Source: Paenibacillus thalictri
Lineage (GTDB): Bacteria; Bacillota; Bacilli; Paenibacillales; NBRC-103111
Direction: 5' to 3'
NCBI RefSeq assembly: GCF_004307995.1
Contig: NZ_SIRE01000010.1
Span: 186,001-250,000 of the forward strand
Length of the DNA stretch: 64,000 bases
In this document: positions 44,004 to 51,393 of the stretch, piece by piece
How positions within the stretch are numbered: the first letter of the stretch is position 1
Layout of the letters: each line of letters opens with the position of its first letter
Notes under the pieces: model-generated
Seen by the model: the letters and a program-made list of their open reading frames with translations, nothing else
Databases searched by the model: none
What the model was told of the DNA's origin: nothing
Program-made: the position numbers and the translations under genes

Positions 44004-45545
44004 GTGTTGAGAGCGAAAACAATTATGGTTCAGGGCACCGCCTCCGATGTGGGAAAAAGCGTGCTGACCGCGGCGCTTTGCCGCATTTTTTATCAAGACG
44101 GCTGGAGAGTGGCTCCGTACAAGTCGCAAAATATGGCGCTGAACTCCTATGTCACGGCTTGCGGCAAAGAAATCGGAAGAGCCCAAGGAATGCAGGCGGA
44201 AGCCTGCGGCATTGAGGCGACAACCGATATGAATCCGATATTGCTGAAGCCGACCCGCGATATGACCGCGCAAATCGTCGTTCATGGCGTGCCGCACGAG
44301 GAGATGAGCGCGCGCCGTTACCGCGAGGATTATTTGCCGCTTGCGGCGGGCATTGTCCGCGAAGCGCTGGACAGGCTCGGAGCGGCATACGATCTCGTTG
44401 TGATCGAGGGGGCCGGCAGTCCGGCTGAAATTAATCTGAAGAGCCGCGATATCGTCAATATGCGTGTAGCCGAATGGGCTGACGCTCCCGTTCTGCTGGC
44501 GGCGGATATCGACAGAGGGGGCGTATTTGCCGCCATTGTCGGTACCCTGGAGCTGTTGGAGCCGCACGAGCGAAGGAGAATCAAAGGTTTCCTCATCAAT
44601 AAATTCCGCGGCGATCTCAGCTTGCTGCAGCCGGGGCTTGACTGGCTTGAACAGCGGACGGGCATTCCGGTGCTGGGTGTGATCCCGCATTTGGCCGGAC
44701 TGGATATCGAAGCCGAAGATTCGGTTGTGCTTGATAAAAGAAGCCGCGGTCATAATGCGCGCAGCGCCGGCAAAGAACTGGATGTAGCCGTCATCCGCTT
44801 GCCGCGGATATCCAATTTTACGGATTTCGATCCGCTGGAATCCGAGCCGGATGTCGGCGTCCGGTTCGTGCAGGAGGCGTCCGACCTCGGAGAACCCGAT
44901 ATCGTCGTATTGCCGGGCTCCAAAAACACGTTGGAGGATTTAGCCCACCTGTACGACTCTGGGCTTGCCAGAGCGATTACAGAGGCTGTAGCGGGCGGCA
45001 GCAGACTGGTCGGCATATGCGGAGGGTATCAAATGCTCGGCGTCCGGTTAAAGGATCCTGAGCAGGTGGAATCGCTGCTGGAGGAAGTTGATGGTCTTGG
45101 GCTTCTCCCGCTGGAAACGACGTTTTACCGCCACAAAAAGACGGTGCGGGCCGCAGGCACGTCGGTCAGCCGCCATCGGCGCTGGCAGGAATGGCAGGGT
45201 GCTCCGATTGAAGGATACGAAATTCATATGGGGCAGACAACCTGGCTAACGCCGCAGGCCGCTCCGCTGTTTGAACTGAACGGCGGCACGGACGGTGCGA
45301 TCTCGGAGGACGGGCTGGTGTGGGGAACCTACTTGCACGGCGTTTTTCATAACGATGCATTTCGCCGCAGCTGGCTGAACGAAGTGCGCAGCGCCAAAGG
45401 ATTGCCCCCGGTAACCGAGGTTGTTTCGTTTCACAGCCGCAAGACGGCTGCGTTCGACCGTTTGGCCGACCATGTCCGCGCCCATGTGGATATGGCGAAG
45501 CTGTATGACATTATCGGTATGGGAGCCGTAAAAACGTCCCTTTAA
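44004..45545 (+). CDS. cbiP: Cobyric acid synthase
   Basis: A 513-residue glutamine-dependent amidotransferase that amidates side chains b, d, e and g. The N-terminal P-loop is Q-G-T-A-S-D-V-G-K-S, then P-Y-K-S-Q-N-M-A-L-N-S and A-D-I-D-R-G-G-V-F-A. The glutaminase domain has its cysteine in G-I-C-G-G-Y-Q-M-L-G and the histidine in G-T-Y-L-H-G-V-F. The GTG at 44004 has AGGAGG seven bases upstream, whereas the ATG at 43989 overlaps that site. It is the last gene before a strong terminator and closes the cobalamin operon. Confidence 0.95.
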   Translation: MLRAKTIMVQGTASDVGKSVLTAALCRIFYQDGWRVAPYKSQNMALNSYVTACGKEIGRAQGMQAEACGIEATTDMNPILLKPTRDMTAQIVVHGVPHEEMSARRYREDYLPLAAGIVREALDRLGAAYDLVVIEGAGSPAEINLKSRDIVNMRVAEWADAPVLLAADIDRGGVFAAIVGTLELLEPHERRRIKGFLINKFRGDLSLLQPGLDWLEQRTGIPVLGVIPHLAGLDIEAEDSVVLDKRSRGHNARSAGKELDVAVIRLPRISNFTDFDPLESEPDVGVRFVQEASDLGEPDIVVLPGSKNTLEDLAHLYDSGLARAITEAVAGGSRLVGICGGYQMLGVRLKDPEQVESLLEEVDGLGLLPLETTFYRHKKTVRAAGTSVSRHRRWQEWQGAPIEGYEIHMGQTTWLTPQAAPLFELNGGTDGAISEDGLVWGTYLHGVFHNDAFRRSWLNEVRSAKGLPPVTEVVSFHSRKTAAFDRLADHVRAHVDMAKLYDIIGMGAVKTSL

Positions 45546-45550
45546 TGCTG

Positions 45551-45580
45551 ACAAAAGACACCGTATCGGTGTCTTTTGTT
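45551..45580. terminator. Terminator at the end of the cobalamin operon
   Basis: ACAAAAGACACC pairs perfectly with GGTGTCTTTTGT around a five-base loop. A second copy of the right arm (GGTGTCTTTTGTC) follows at 45583-45595, so the left arm has two possible partners. It separates convergent genes and may act both ways. Confidence 0.8.
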
Positions 45581-45605
45581 AAGGTGTCTTTTGTCAAAAT
45601 GTCTC

Positions 45606-46130
45606 TTAACGCGCTGCGAGCACGTCGCAAAACGCTTTGGCGTATGGGGGCAGATCCGGCGGCCGGCGGCTTGACACAAGGTTGCCGTCGATCACAACTG
45701 CCTCGTCGAGCCAAGTGGCCCCGGCATTTTCCATATCGTCGCGAATGCCAGGGGTCGAAGTGACGGTGCGGCCCGCTAAAATTTTGGCGGAAATCAGCAC
45801 CCAGCCGGCATGGCAAATTTGCCCGATCGGTTTGTTTGCTTCGTTCATCCGTCTGACAAAATCAAGTACCTCCGGGTAACGTCGCAGCTTGTCGGGAGCC
45901 CAACCTCCGGGCACCAGAACGCCGTCGAAGTCGCCCGCATCATAGTCGCCAAACGCTCCGTCCGCTTGTGCGGGCACGCCGTATTTGCCGTGGTAAACGG
46001 CGCCCTTCTTAGCGCCTGCCAGAACGACTTCGGCGCCTTCTTCCCGAACGCGGTATACCGGATACCAAAGCTCCAAATCCTCGAATTCTTCATCAATAAA
46101 ACAAAGCACCCGTTTGCCGCTCAGTCTCAT
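45606..46130 (-). CDS. DJ-1/PfpI family protein
   Basis: A 174-residue member of the DJ-1/PfpI superfamily. The nucleophilic elbow is I-C-H-A-G-W with the conserved cysteine, preceded by the acidic partner in D-E-E-F-E-D-L-E and the G-V-L-V-P-G-G-W-A-P-D loop. It is the length of single-domain PfpI-type proteins, which have been reported as proteases, chaperones or glyoxalase/deglycase-like enzymes; function cannot be chosen here. GGAG precedes the ATG. It is convergent with cbiP and unrelated to it by context. Confidence 0.88.
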   Translation of the reverse strand: MRLSGKRVLCFIDEEFEDLELWYPVYRVREEGAEVVLAGAKKGAVYHGKYGVPAQADGAFGDYDAGDFDGVLVPGGWAPDKLRRYPEVLDFVRRMNEANKPIGQICHAGWVLISAKILAGRTVTSTPGIRDDMENAGATWLDEAVVIDGNLVSSRRPPDLPPYAKAFCDVLAAR

Positions 46131-46382
46131 TTCTTTCGCTCCTTCTCAACGTGGCATTCATGTTGAGTCTATACAATGCAGCACGGTTTGTCGAGCTATT
46201 GCCGGCATGGCAGGAATAAGCAGCGGGGAAAACTTGCATTTGCCGCTCTATCAAGCTTAAAATATGAAAAAAATGCATTGCTGCACAAGCGGTGCAAAGG
46301 CTTATATCGCGGATATCTCCACAAATTGTGCGATTTCCGAGGAAAATGGCCTGAATACTTTAAGAGAGTGGGTGTTTTCAAA

Positions 46383-46811
46383 TTGAGACGGACACGGAAA
46401 TCCGGTTTTCTCCGTTTGCTTCCTTGTTTGATCTGGATGGGGATTATCTTCGCTTTATCCTCGCGGACGGGAGACGATCTGGATAACTGGCTGCCTTTTT
46501 TACAGCAATACATTCCGTGGATTCAGAGCTTTGACTTCGGACATTTTATTTTGTATTTTGTGCTTGCTTTGACGTTCGCCTGGCTGCGCGGGCCAAGGAC
46601 GCTTGGCTTCGGGTGGAAGCTGTTGTCGGTGACGCTGTGTGTGCTGTATGGGCTAACGGACGAATTTCACCAGTGGTTTGTACCCGGCCGCACCGCAGAT
46701 ATTATGGATCTCCTTAATGATGGAATCGGCGCGGCGCTGGCTATGCTTTTCCTGTCTATTCCTGCGGTAAGCCGGCTTTATCATAGACTGTCCGGTGCTA
46801 AATATTACTAG
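46383..46811 (+). CDS. VanZ-like membrane protein
   Basis: A 142-residue protein with about four membrane helices. The VanZ-family core appears as G-H-F-I-L-Y-F-V-L-A, L-T-D-E-F-H-Q-W-F-V-P-G-R-T-A-D and D-L-L-N-D-G-I-G-A. VanZ proteins affect teicoplanin resistance in some bacteria, but most relatives have no assigned role. The TTG at 46383 follows a GAGTGGGTG site and directly precedes the first helix; a longer frame from 46176 encodes an unlikely basic N-terminus. Confidence 0.8.
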   Translation: MRRTRKSGFLRLLPCLIWMGIIFALSSRTGDDLDNWLPFLQQYIPWIQSFDFGHFILYFVLALTFAWLRGPRTLGFGWKLLSVTLCVLYGLTDEFHQWFVPGRTADIMDLLNDGIGAALAMLFLSIPAVSRLYHRLSGAKYY

Positions 46812-46904
46812 TCTGCTAGCGGCAGGAGTTTGCCCCCAAAAGCAGAATACTTACACTATTGAAGGATAGAAGGCCGTGGGCGTTGGTTAAAGGAGCTGAC
46901 AGAA

Positions 46905-47324
46905 TTGCAGAAGGCTTGTAAGTGTGGGGGGAAAATGATGTTCCGGCTGCGGACCGTCATTTATCAAAGTAATGTGGAGATTGAGAATGTGCCGATTTTT
47001 TCGTGCAATTCATGTCAAAAAAGCGAGGTGTTCGCAGAGGTGAAGCCGGAGCTTACGAGCCTGATCGGCAAGCTCGGGAGCAAACCGGACAAGCGGCAGC
47101 TGTTATTTGACGAATATAGCGAAATTGCGCATCTGATGATGAGAGCGTCGGACAAGAAGCTCCTGGCCTCGTCTCTCGAATCGATCATCCAGGAACGTAT
47201 TAATGAACTGCTCGATCTGCTGTTGATTGCAAAATCGCTGGATGACGAGGCGTGGATCGCCGATGTGCGCGGGAGATTATCGCAGCTGGCGAAAAATCAC
47301 ATCTCTGTAAACGATTTCTCGTAA
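46905..47324 (+). CDS. Small zinc-finger-like (YgiT-type) protein of unknown function
   Basis: A 139-residue protein. The first ~40 residues hold a C-x-C-G-G pair and a C-N-S-C pair, spaced like a zinc finger of the YgiT type. The remaining ~95 residues are helical and charged (L-L-F-D-E-Y-S-E-I-A-H-L-M-M-R-A-S-D-K-K), lacking an obvious helix-turn-helix. The TTG start has AGGAG upstream. No toxin gene is adjacent, so an antitoxin role is not supported. A terminator follows. Confidence 0.7.
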   Translation: MQKACKCGGKMMFRLRTVIYQSNVEIENVPIFSCNSCQKSEVFAEVKPELTSLIGKLGSKPDKRQLLFDEYSEIAHLMMRASDKKLLASSLESIIQERINELLDLLLIAKSLDDEAWIADVRGRLSQLAKNHISVNDFS

Positions 47325-47345
47325 CGCCGCGGATTCAAAAGCGCA

Positions 47346-47376
47346 GGCCAACTCTCTCGCGGGGGTTGGCTTTTTT
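47346..47376 (+). terminator. Rho-independent terminator
   Basis: GCCAAC at 47347 pairs with GTTGGC at 47365, followed by six T residues. It separates the zinc-finger-like gene from ccpA. Confidence 0.75.
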
Positions 47377-47496
47377 GGTTTATATTTGATACTATAAGGT
47401 TATGAAAACTTGTTTTCATTGAAAAGGCGGCTCATATGTCGTATGATGAAACCAAGGCACACAAGTTCGCATTTTAATATATTGGAGAGAATGACC

Positions 47497-48507
47497 GTGA
47501 CCGTTACCATTTATGATGTAGCCCGAGAAGCAGGAGTTTCCATGGCAACCGTTTCGCGTGTTGTCAACAACAACCCGAACGTCAAACCGCAAACCCGGAA
47601 GAAAGTATTCGAAGCTATCGAGCGTCTTGGGTACCGTCCGAATGCGGTGGCACGGGGACTTGCCAGCAAGAAGACGACAACTGTAGGAGTCGTTATCCCC
47701 GATATTTCCAATTCCATCTTTTCTGAAGTTGCCAGAGGGATTGAAGATATCGCCAACATGTACCATTACAACATTATTTTATGCAACGCCGACAAGAGGA
47801 AAGAAAAGGAAATTAGAGTTATCAACACACTGCTGGAGAAGCAAGTGGACGGACTGCTCTTTATGGGCGGGGCTGTGACGGAAGAACATATTCAGGCGTT
47901 CAAAACCTCCTCCGTACCGATCGTATTATGCGCGACGGCGGATGAGAATAACACAATTCCATCGGTCGACATCGATCATGAGAAGGCCGCTTACGACGCC
48001 GTGCAGGTGCTGATTCAAAACGGCCACCGCAGCATTGCGATGATCAGCGGCTCGCTGCAGGATCCGGCCAACGGATACGCGCGTTATCAAGGATACAAAA
48101 AAGCTTTGGAAGAAGCGGGCATTGCGCTTTCCGAAGATTTGGTCAGAGTCGGCAACTACCGTTACGAATCAGGCAGCGAAGCGACGAAATATTTCCTCGA
48201 ATTGCCGCAAAGGCCATCGGCTATTTTTGCAGCGACCGACGAAATGGCAATCGGAGCGATCCATACGCTGCAGGACAACGGTTTGCGTGTGCCGGAAGAT
48301 GTTTCCGTCATCAGCGTGGACAATATTCGCATGGCGTCGATGGTACGCCCGACATTGACGACAGTCGCTCAGCCGATGTACGACATCGGAGCGGTTTCGA
48401 TGAGATTGCTCACGAAGCTGATGAACAAAGAAACCAAGGAAGGCGATTTGACGCAAGTCATTTTGCCGCACGAAGTTATTCAAAGAAATTCGGTGGCTCA
48501 TGTATAA
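47497..48507 (+). CDS. ccpA: Catabolite control protein A
   Basis: A 336-residue LacI/GalR regulator; Bacillus CcpA has 334. The GTG at 47497 gives [24 protein letters not shown], the exact CcpA-type DNA-binding N-terminus; an ATG six bases upstream is only three bases from GGAG. The core has [10 protein letters not shown] and [11 protein letters not shown], with [10 protein letters not shown] near the end. It binds cre sites together with phosphorylated HPr and controls carbon catabolite genes. It is close to acsA/acuA/acuC, as in Bacillus, and a cre-like site is seen there. Confidence 0.93.
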   Translation: MTVTIYDVAREAGVSMATVSRVVNNNPNVKPQTRKKVFEAIERLGYRPNAVARGLASKKTTTVGVVIPDISNSIFSEVARGIEDIANMYHYNIILCNADKRKEKEIRVINTLLEKQVDGLLFMGGAVTEEHIQAFKTSSVPIVLCATADENNTIPSVDIDHEKAAYDAVQVLIQNGHRSIAMISGSLQDPANGYARYQGYKKALEEAGIALSEDLVRVGNYRYESGSEATKYFLELPQRPSAIFAATDEMAIGAIHTLQDNGLRVPEDVSVISVDNIRMASMVRPTLTTVAQPMYDIGAVSMRLLTKLMNKETKEGDLTQVILPHEVIQRNSVAHV

Positions 48508-48519
48508 TGAGCCTTTTTT
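48495..48519 (+). terminator. Terminator overlapping the ccpA stop codon
   Basis: GGCTCAT pairs with ATGAGCC and is followed by six T residues. The TAA stop lies in the loop and stem, so the last codons and the terminator share sequence. Confidence 0.85.
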
Positions 48520-48532
48520 CTTTTTATTGACC

Positions 48533-48570
48533 CTATAAGTAGAACCAATGATTTGGAAGTCCGTTTCCGG
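48533..48570 (+). repeat. Possible third, degenerate left end of the MITE-like repeat
   Basis: A short stretch (CTATA, then CAATGATTTGGAAGTCCGTT at 48546) resembles the first 35 bases of the repeats at 906 and 53247. Seventeen of 20 bases match in the core. It is too short to be sure of common descent. Confidence 0.35.
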
Positions 48571-48629
48571 CGTGCTGGGTCATGGTATGCATAATGGGGC
48601 TTACTTCAGACGAGAGGGGGGTTCGGGTT

Positions 48630-49331
48630 ATGGCTTTGCGTAAAATCGGCCTGATCGGCGCGATGAAAGAAGAAATCGAAATGTTTCACAACAAGTTGAC
48701 CGAGACCGTTGAAACGACCAAAGCGGGCATTGCGTTTACGGAAGGGCTGTTTTACGGCAAAAACGTCGTGCTTTGCAAGTCCGGAGTCGGCAAAGTAAAT
48801 GCAGCGGTGACTACGCAAATTTTGATCGATACGTTCCAAGTCGATGCCGTCTTGTTTACCGGCGTAGCCGGAGCGCTTGATCCGTCGCTGAATATTGGCG
48901 ACATCGTGGTCTCCACGGAATGCATGCACCACGACATGGATGTGACGGCGCTTGGTTTTCCGAGAGGAACGATACCTTACGAAGCAACATCGGTTTTCGC
49001 TGCAGACCGCCAATTGGCGGATCTGGCGTTTGCATCGGCGGAAAAGCTTGCCGTAGGCAAGGCGCTGCGGGGGAGGGTGCTGTCGGGGGATCAATTCATT
49101 GCTGACCGCGGAATCGTAAGCCGCCTTTATGAAGAGCTTGGAGGCAGCTGTACCGAAATGGAAGGAGCCGCAGTCGCACAGGCATGTGTAATGAACGGCG
49201 TGCCTTATGTCGTCATCCGTTCCATGTCGGACAAGGCCGACGGTTCGGCGCATGTGAACTTTGCCGAGTTCACCGTGCTTGCCGCGGACAATTCGTATCA
49301 GATCGTCGAAGACATGGTTCAGAAATTGTAA
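48630..49331 (+). CDS. mtnN: 5'-methylthioadenosine/S-adenosylhomocysteine nucleosidase
   Basis: A 233-residue nucleoside phosphorylase-fold enzyme. It hydrolyses methylthioadenosine and S-adenosylhomocysteine to adenine and the thioribose product, and so removes a by-product of the many SAM methylations used in cobalamin synthesis. Landmarks are G-A-M-K-E-E-I, F-T-G-V-A-G-A-L, the ribose-binding E-M-E-G-A-A-V-A-Q and the catalytic aspartate in M-S-D-K-A-D-G. The ATG follows GAGGGGGG. It ends 22 bases from the convergent acuC gene, with a 14-bp palindrome between. Confidence 0.95.
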   Translation: MALRKIGLIGAMKEEIEMFHNKLTETVETTKAGIAFTEGLFYGKNVVLCKSGVGKVNAAVTTQILIDTFQVDAVLFTGVAGALDPSLNIGDIVVSTECMHHDMDVTALGFPRGTIPYEATSVFAADRQLADLAFASAEKLAVGKALRGRVLSGDQFIADRGIVSRLYEELGGSCTEMEGAAVAQACVMNGVPYVVIRSMSDKADGSAHVNFAEFTVLAADNSYQIVEDMVQKL

Positions 49332-49353
49332 CGCTTGCAGAAAGCGGCGCCGC

Positions 49354-50529
49354 TTATTTCACATAAAGCAGCGCCACTTCTTTAATTTGGTTGTTTGTTT
49401 CGGTTATAACCTGACGTCTGGGCATCGGTGTCCAGGCGTTTTTGTCATCCAGCCAGGTAGCTGGCAAAGGGACGGGACTTTCGCTTTGCCAGCGTTCAAG
49501 CCAGTCTGCAGGCAGCTGCAGCTGCGGATCGCTGCTAAGCCGGGCAATCATCGGATCGTTGTTCATTTCCAGCCACAGCAAACTCCAGGCGCGCGGGACG
49601 ACACGCCATATATCGTATCCGCCGCCGCCTAAGGCGACCCAGCGTCCGCCACAGTGTTCGTGCGCCAAGCGGTGAATGGCCGCAGGCATCGCTTTATAAA
49701 TATCCATGCTGCAGTGAATATGCGCAAGCGGATCCAGCGCATGAGCGTCACAGCCATGCTGGGACACTATAATGTCCGGCTTGAAGTGGCGCACGACTCG
49801 TTCCAGCATTTCGTCAAAGCAGTCCAGCCATGAAGCGTCTTCGGTATAAGGCTCCACGGGCATATTGATCGAAGTGCCAAATGCGGTGCCTTCGCCCCGT
49901 TCGGCTACACTGCCGGTCCCCGGAAATAAGTATTTGCCCGTCTCATGGATTGAGAACGTACATACCTTCGGCTCGGAATAAAACAGCCACTGCACGCCGT
50001 CTCCGTGATGCACGTCCGTATCGACATAAAGCACTCTCACATCATATTTGTCGTGAATATGGGCGATTGCCGCAGCTGCGTCGTTGTATACGCAAAAACC
50101 GGAGCCTTTGCTCTGCATCGCATGATGCAGCCCGCCTCCCAAATGCAAGGCATGATCGGTTCGGCCGGACATGACCGCCTCGGCAGCGGCGATCGAGCCG
50201 CCGACGACCAAGGAAGTCGCTTCATGCATATTTGGGAAAAAAGGCGTATCTTCGGTATCCAGTCCGAATTTGCCGGCTTGGGCGATCCAAAGCGGGTCCG
50301 GGGACGGGCTGCTTAGCGCCTTCACAGCCTGAACGTAAGCGTCGCCATGAATCCGCAGCAATTGGGTTTCAGCGGCTGCAACGGGAGCCATGACGGCGCT
50401 TTCCGGCAAAGCCCCGACGCGCTGCAGCAAGTCGACCGTCATGACCAGACGTTTTTGATTAAACGGATGATCGTCGTTAAACTTGTATGTAGTTTCTTGG
50501 CCGTCGTATATAAATAATGGCTTCTTCAT
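49354..50529 (-). CDS. acuC: Acetoin utilization protein AcuC, class I/II histone-deacetylase-like
   Basis: A 391-residue zinc deacetylase-fold protein. The active-site residues are visible: F-C-V-Y-N-D-A-A, D-T-D-V-H-H-G-D-G with the metal ligands, and D-A-H-A-L-D-P-L-A. G-G-G-G-Y-D follows. In Bacillus subtilis AcuC deacetylates acetyl-CoA synthetase, reversing AcuA. The ribosome site AGGAGG gives five bases of spacing to the ATG at 50529 and two to one at 50532. It follows acuA by 24 bases. The CBS-domain gene acuB, found between them in B. subtilis, is absent. Confidence 0.93.
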   Translation of the reverse strand: MKKPLFIYDGQETTYKFNDDHPFNQKRLVMTVDLLQRVGALPESAVMAPVAAAETQLLRIHGDAYVQAVKALSSPSPDPLWIAQAGKFGLDTEDTPFFPNMHEATSLVVGGSIAAAEAVMSGRTDHALHLGGGLHHAMQSKGSGFCVYNDAAAAIAHIHDKYDVRVLYVDTDVHHGDGVQWLFYSEPKVCTFSIHETGKYLFPGTGSVAERGEGTAFGTSINMPVEPYTEDASWLDCFDEMLERVVRHFKPDIIVSQHGCDAHALDPLAHIHCSMDIYKAMPAAIHRLAHEHCGGRWVALGGGGYDIWRVVPRAWSLLWLEMNNDPMIARLSSDPQLQLPADWLERWQSESPVPLPATWLDDKNAWTPMPRRQVITETNNQIKEVALLYVK

Positions 50530-50553
50530 CATAACCTCCTGCGGTGCTGTTCC

Positions 50554-51186
50554 TTAGTACATGAAACGCTGGCGGAACCTCACCCGATCGAACTGTTCGA
50601 CGGAAGACAGCGGGACGCGCTTGCCGATCTTCACCATCAGGCAGTTGGCCGGATGGGAGCATATTTCAGGATCGTCGGTGGCAAACCAGACCATATCTAC
50701 GCATTTCATCAGCTTCTCCATCATTTTACGGTAATCCCATACGTTGAGACCGCTTTTCTCCAAATCCCAGTGCCAGTAATATTCCGTCGTAAATATAATA
50801 TAATTCTCCATCTGGTCGTCTGTAAATGCAAGCTGAATCATACGTTTTCCCAAGCCAAGCCCTCTGTAGTCGTCAGCAACTTCGATAGCGCCCAATTCGA
50901 CCAAATCCAGCATTCCGCCTTCCGACCAGCGTTCCAGTTCGTCCGGATAATGAAACGTGACATAACCGATAATCTGATTGCCAAGCCGTGATAAAATAAT
51001 GCGGCCCTCGGGAAGCTCGGAAATTTCCACAAGTGCTTGCAATTGTTCGCGAGGCCGACGAAAGGCATCCAAATCGGGGTGCATGTCGAGCGTTTTCAAG
51101 TGAGCGGCGGCAACAGGTCCCTCAACTACAATCTCGGTCTGCTGATACGGTACGGCTTCAAGGTGGTAAATTTTCAAATGTTCCAT
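50554..51186 (-). CDS. acuA: Acetoin utilization protein AcuA, GNAT acetyltransferase
   Basis: A 210-residue GNAT protein. The acetyl-CoA loop appears as D-D-Y-R-G-L-G-L-G-K-R, with the core strand I-I-G-Y-V-T-F-H and the typical AcuA end M-V-K-I-G-K-R-V-P. It acetylates the catalytic lysine of acetyl-CoA synthetase, switching it off. The ATG at 51186 has GGAAGGGG upstream; a longer frame from 51210 starts before that site. It is transcribed divergently from acsA, whose product holds the target lysine. Confidence 0.93.
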   Translation of the reverse strand: MEHLKIYHLEAVPYQQTEIVVEGPVAAAHLKTLDMHPDLDAFRRPREQLQALVEISELPEGRIILSRLGNQIIGYVTFHYPDELERWSEGGMLDLVELGAIEVADDYRGLGLGKRMIQLAFTDDQMENYIIFTTEYYWHWDLEKSGLNVWDYRKMMEKLMKCVDMVWFATDDPEICSHPANCLMVKIGKRVPLSSVEQFDRVRFRQRFMY

Positions 51187-51275
51187 AAACAGGGCCCCCT
51201 TCCTAGCCATTACTATACTACTTTATCAAATATAGGGCAGCGAGAAAAGCGATAGTCGAACACCAGCGACTATGT

Positions 51276-51281
51276 TATAAT
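51276..51281 (+). promoter_or_regulatory. -10 element of the acsA promoter
   Basis: A perfect TATAAT lies 112 bases before the acsA start. No strong -35 is seen at the expected distance, so activation or a weak -35 is possible. Confidence 0.5.
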
Positions 51282-51323
51282 AATGTTGGTAAAAATACGA
51301 GATAGCTGTTCCTATGAACGAAG

Positions 51324-51337
51324 TGAAAGCGTTTTAG
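51324..51337 (+). promoter_or_regulatory. cre-like site (CcpA operator) in the acsA leader
   Basis: TGAAAGCGTTTTAG matches the cre pattern except at the last two bases. It lies 40-50 bases downstream of the probable transcription start, a position that would block elongation. ccpA is 3 kb away, and acsA is a known CcpA target in Bacillus. Confidence 0.6.
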
Positions 51338-51393
51338 CATCGGTGCGGCTTGCTTATGCCGCCGCCGCATTATCCCGCAGGAGGTTTTTTTCC

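Noticed and set aside
46905..47324. YgiT-like protein as the antitoxin of an MqsRA-type pair
   Set aside because: No toxin-sized gene is adjacent and the C-terminal helix-turn-helix is absent.
47403..47418. TGAAAACTTGTTTTCA upstream of ccpA as a cre site
   Set aside because: The palindrome is two bases too long and lacks the central CG required in cre. It could be another operator, but nothing supports this.
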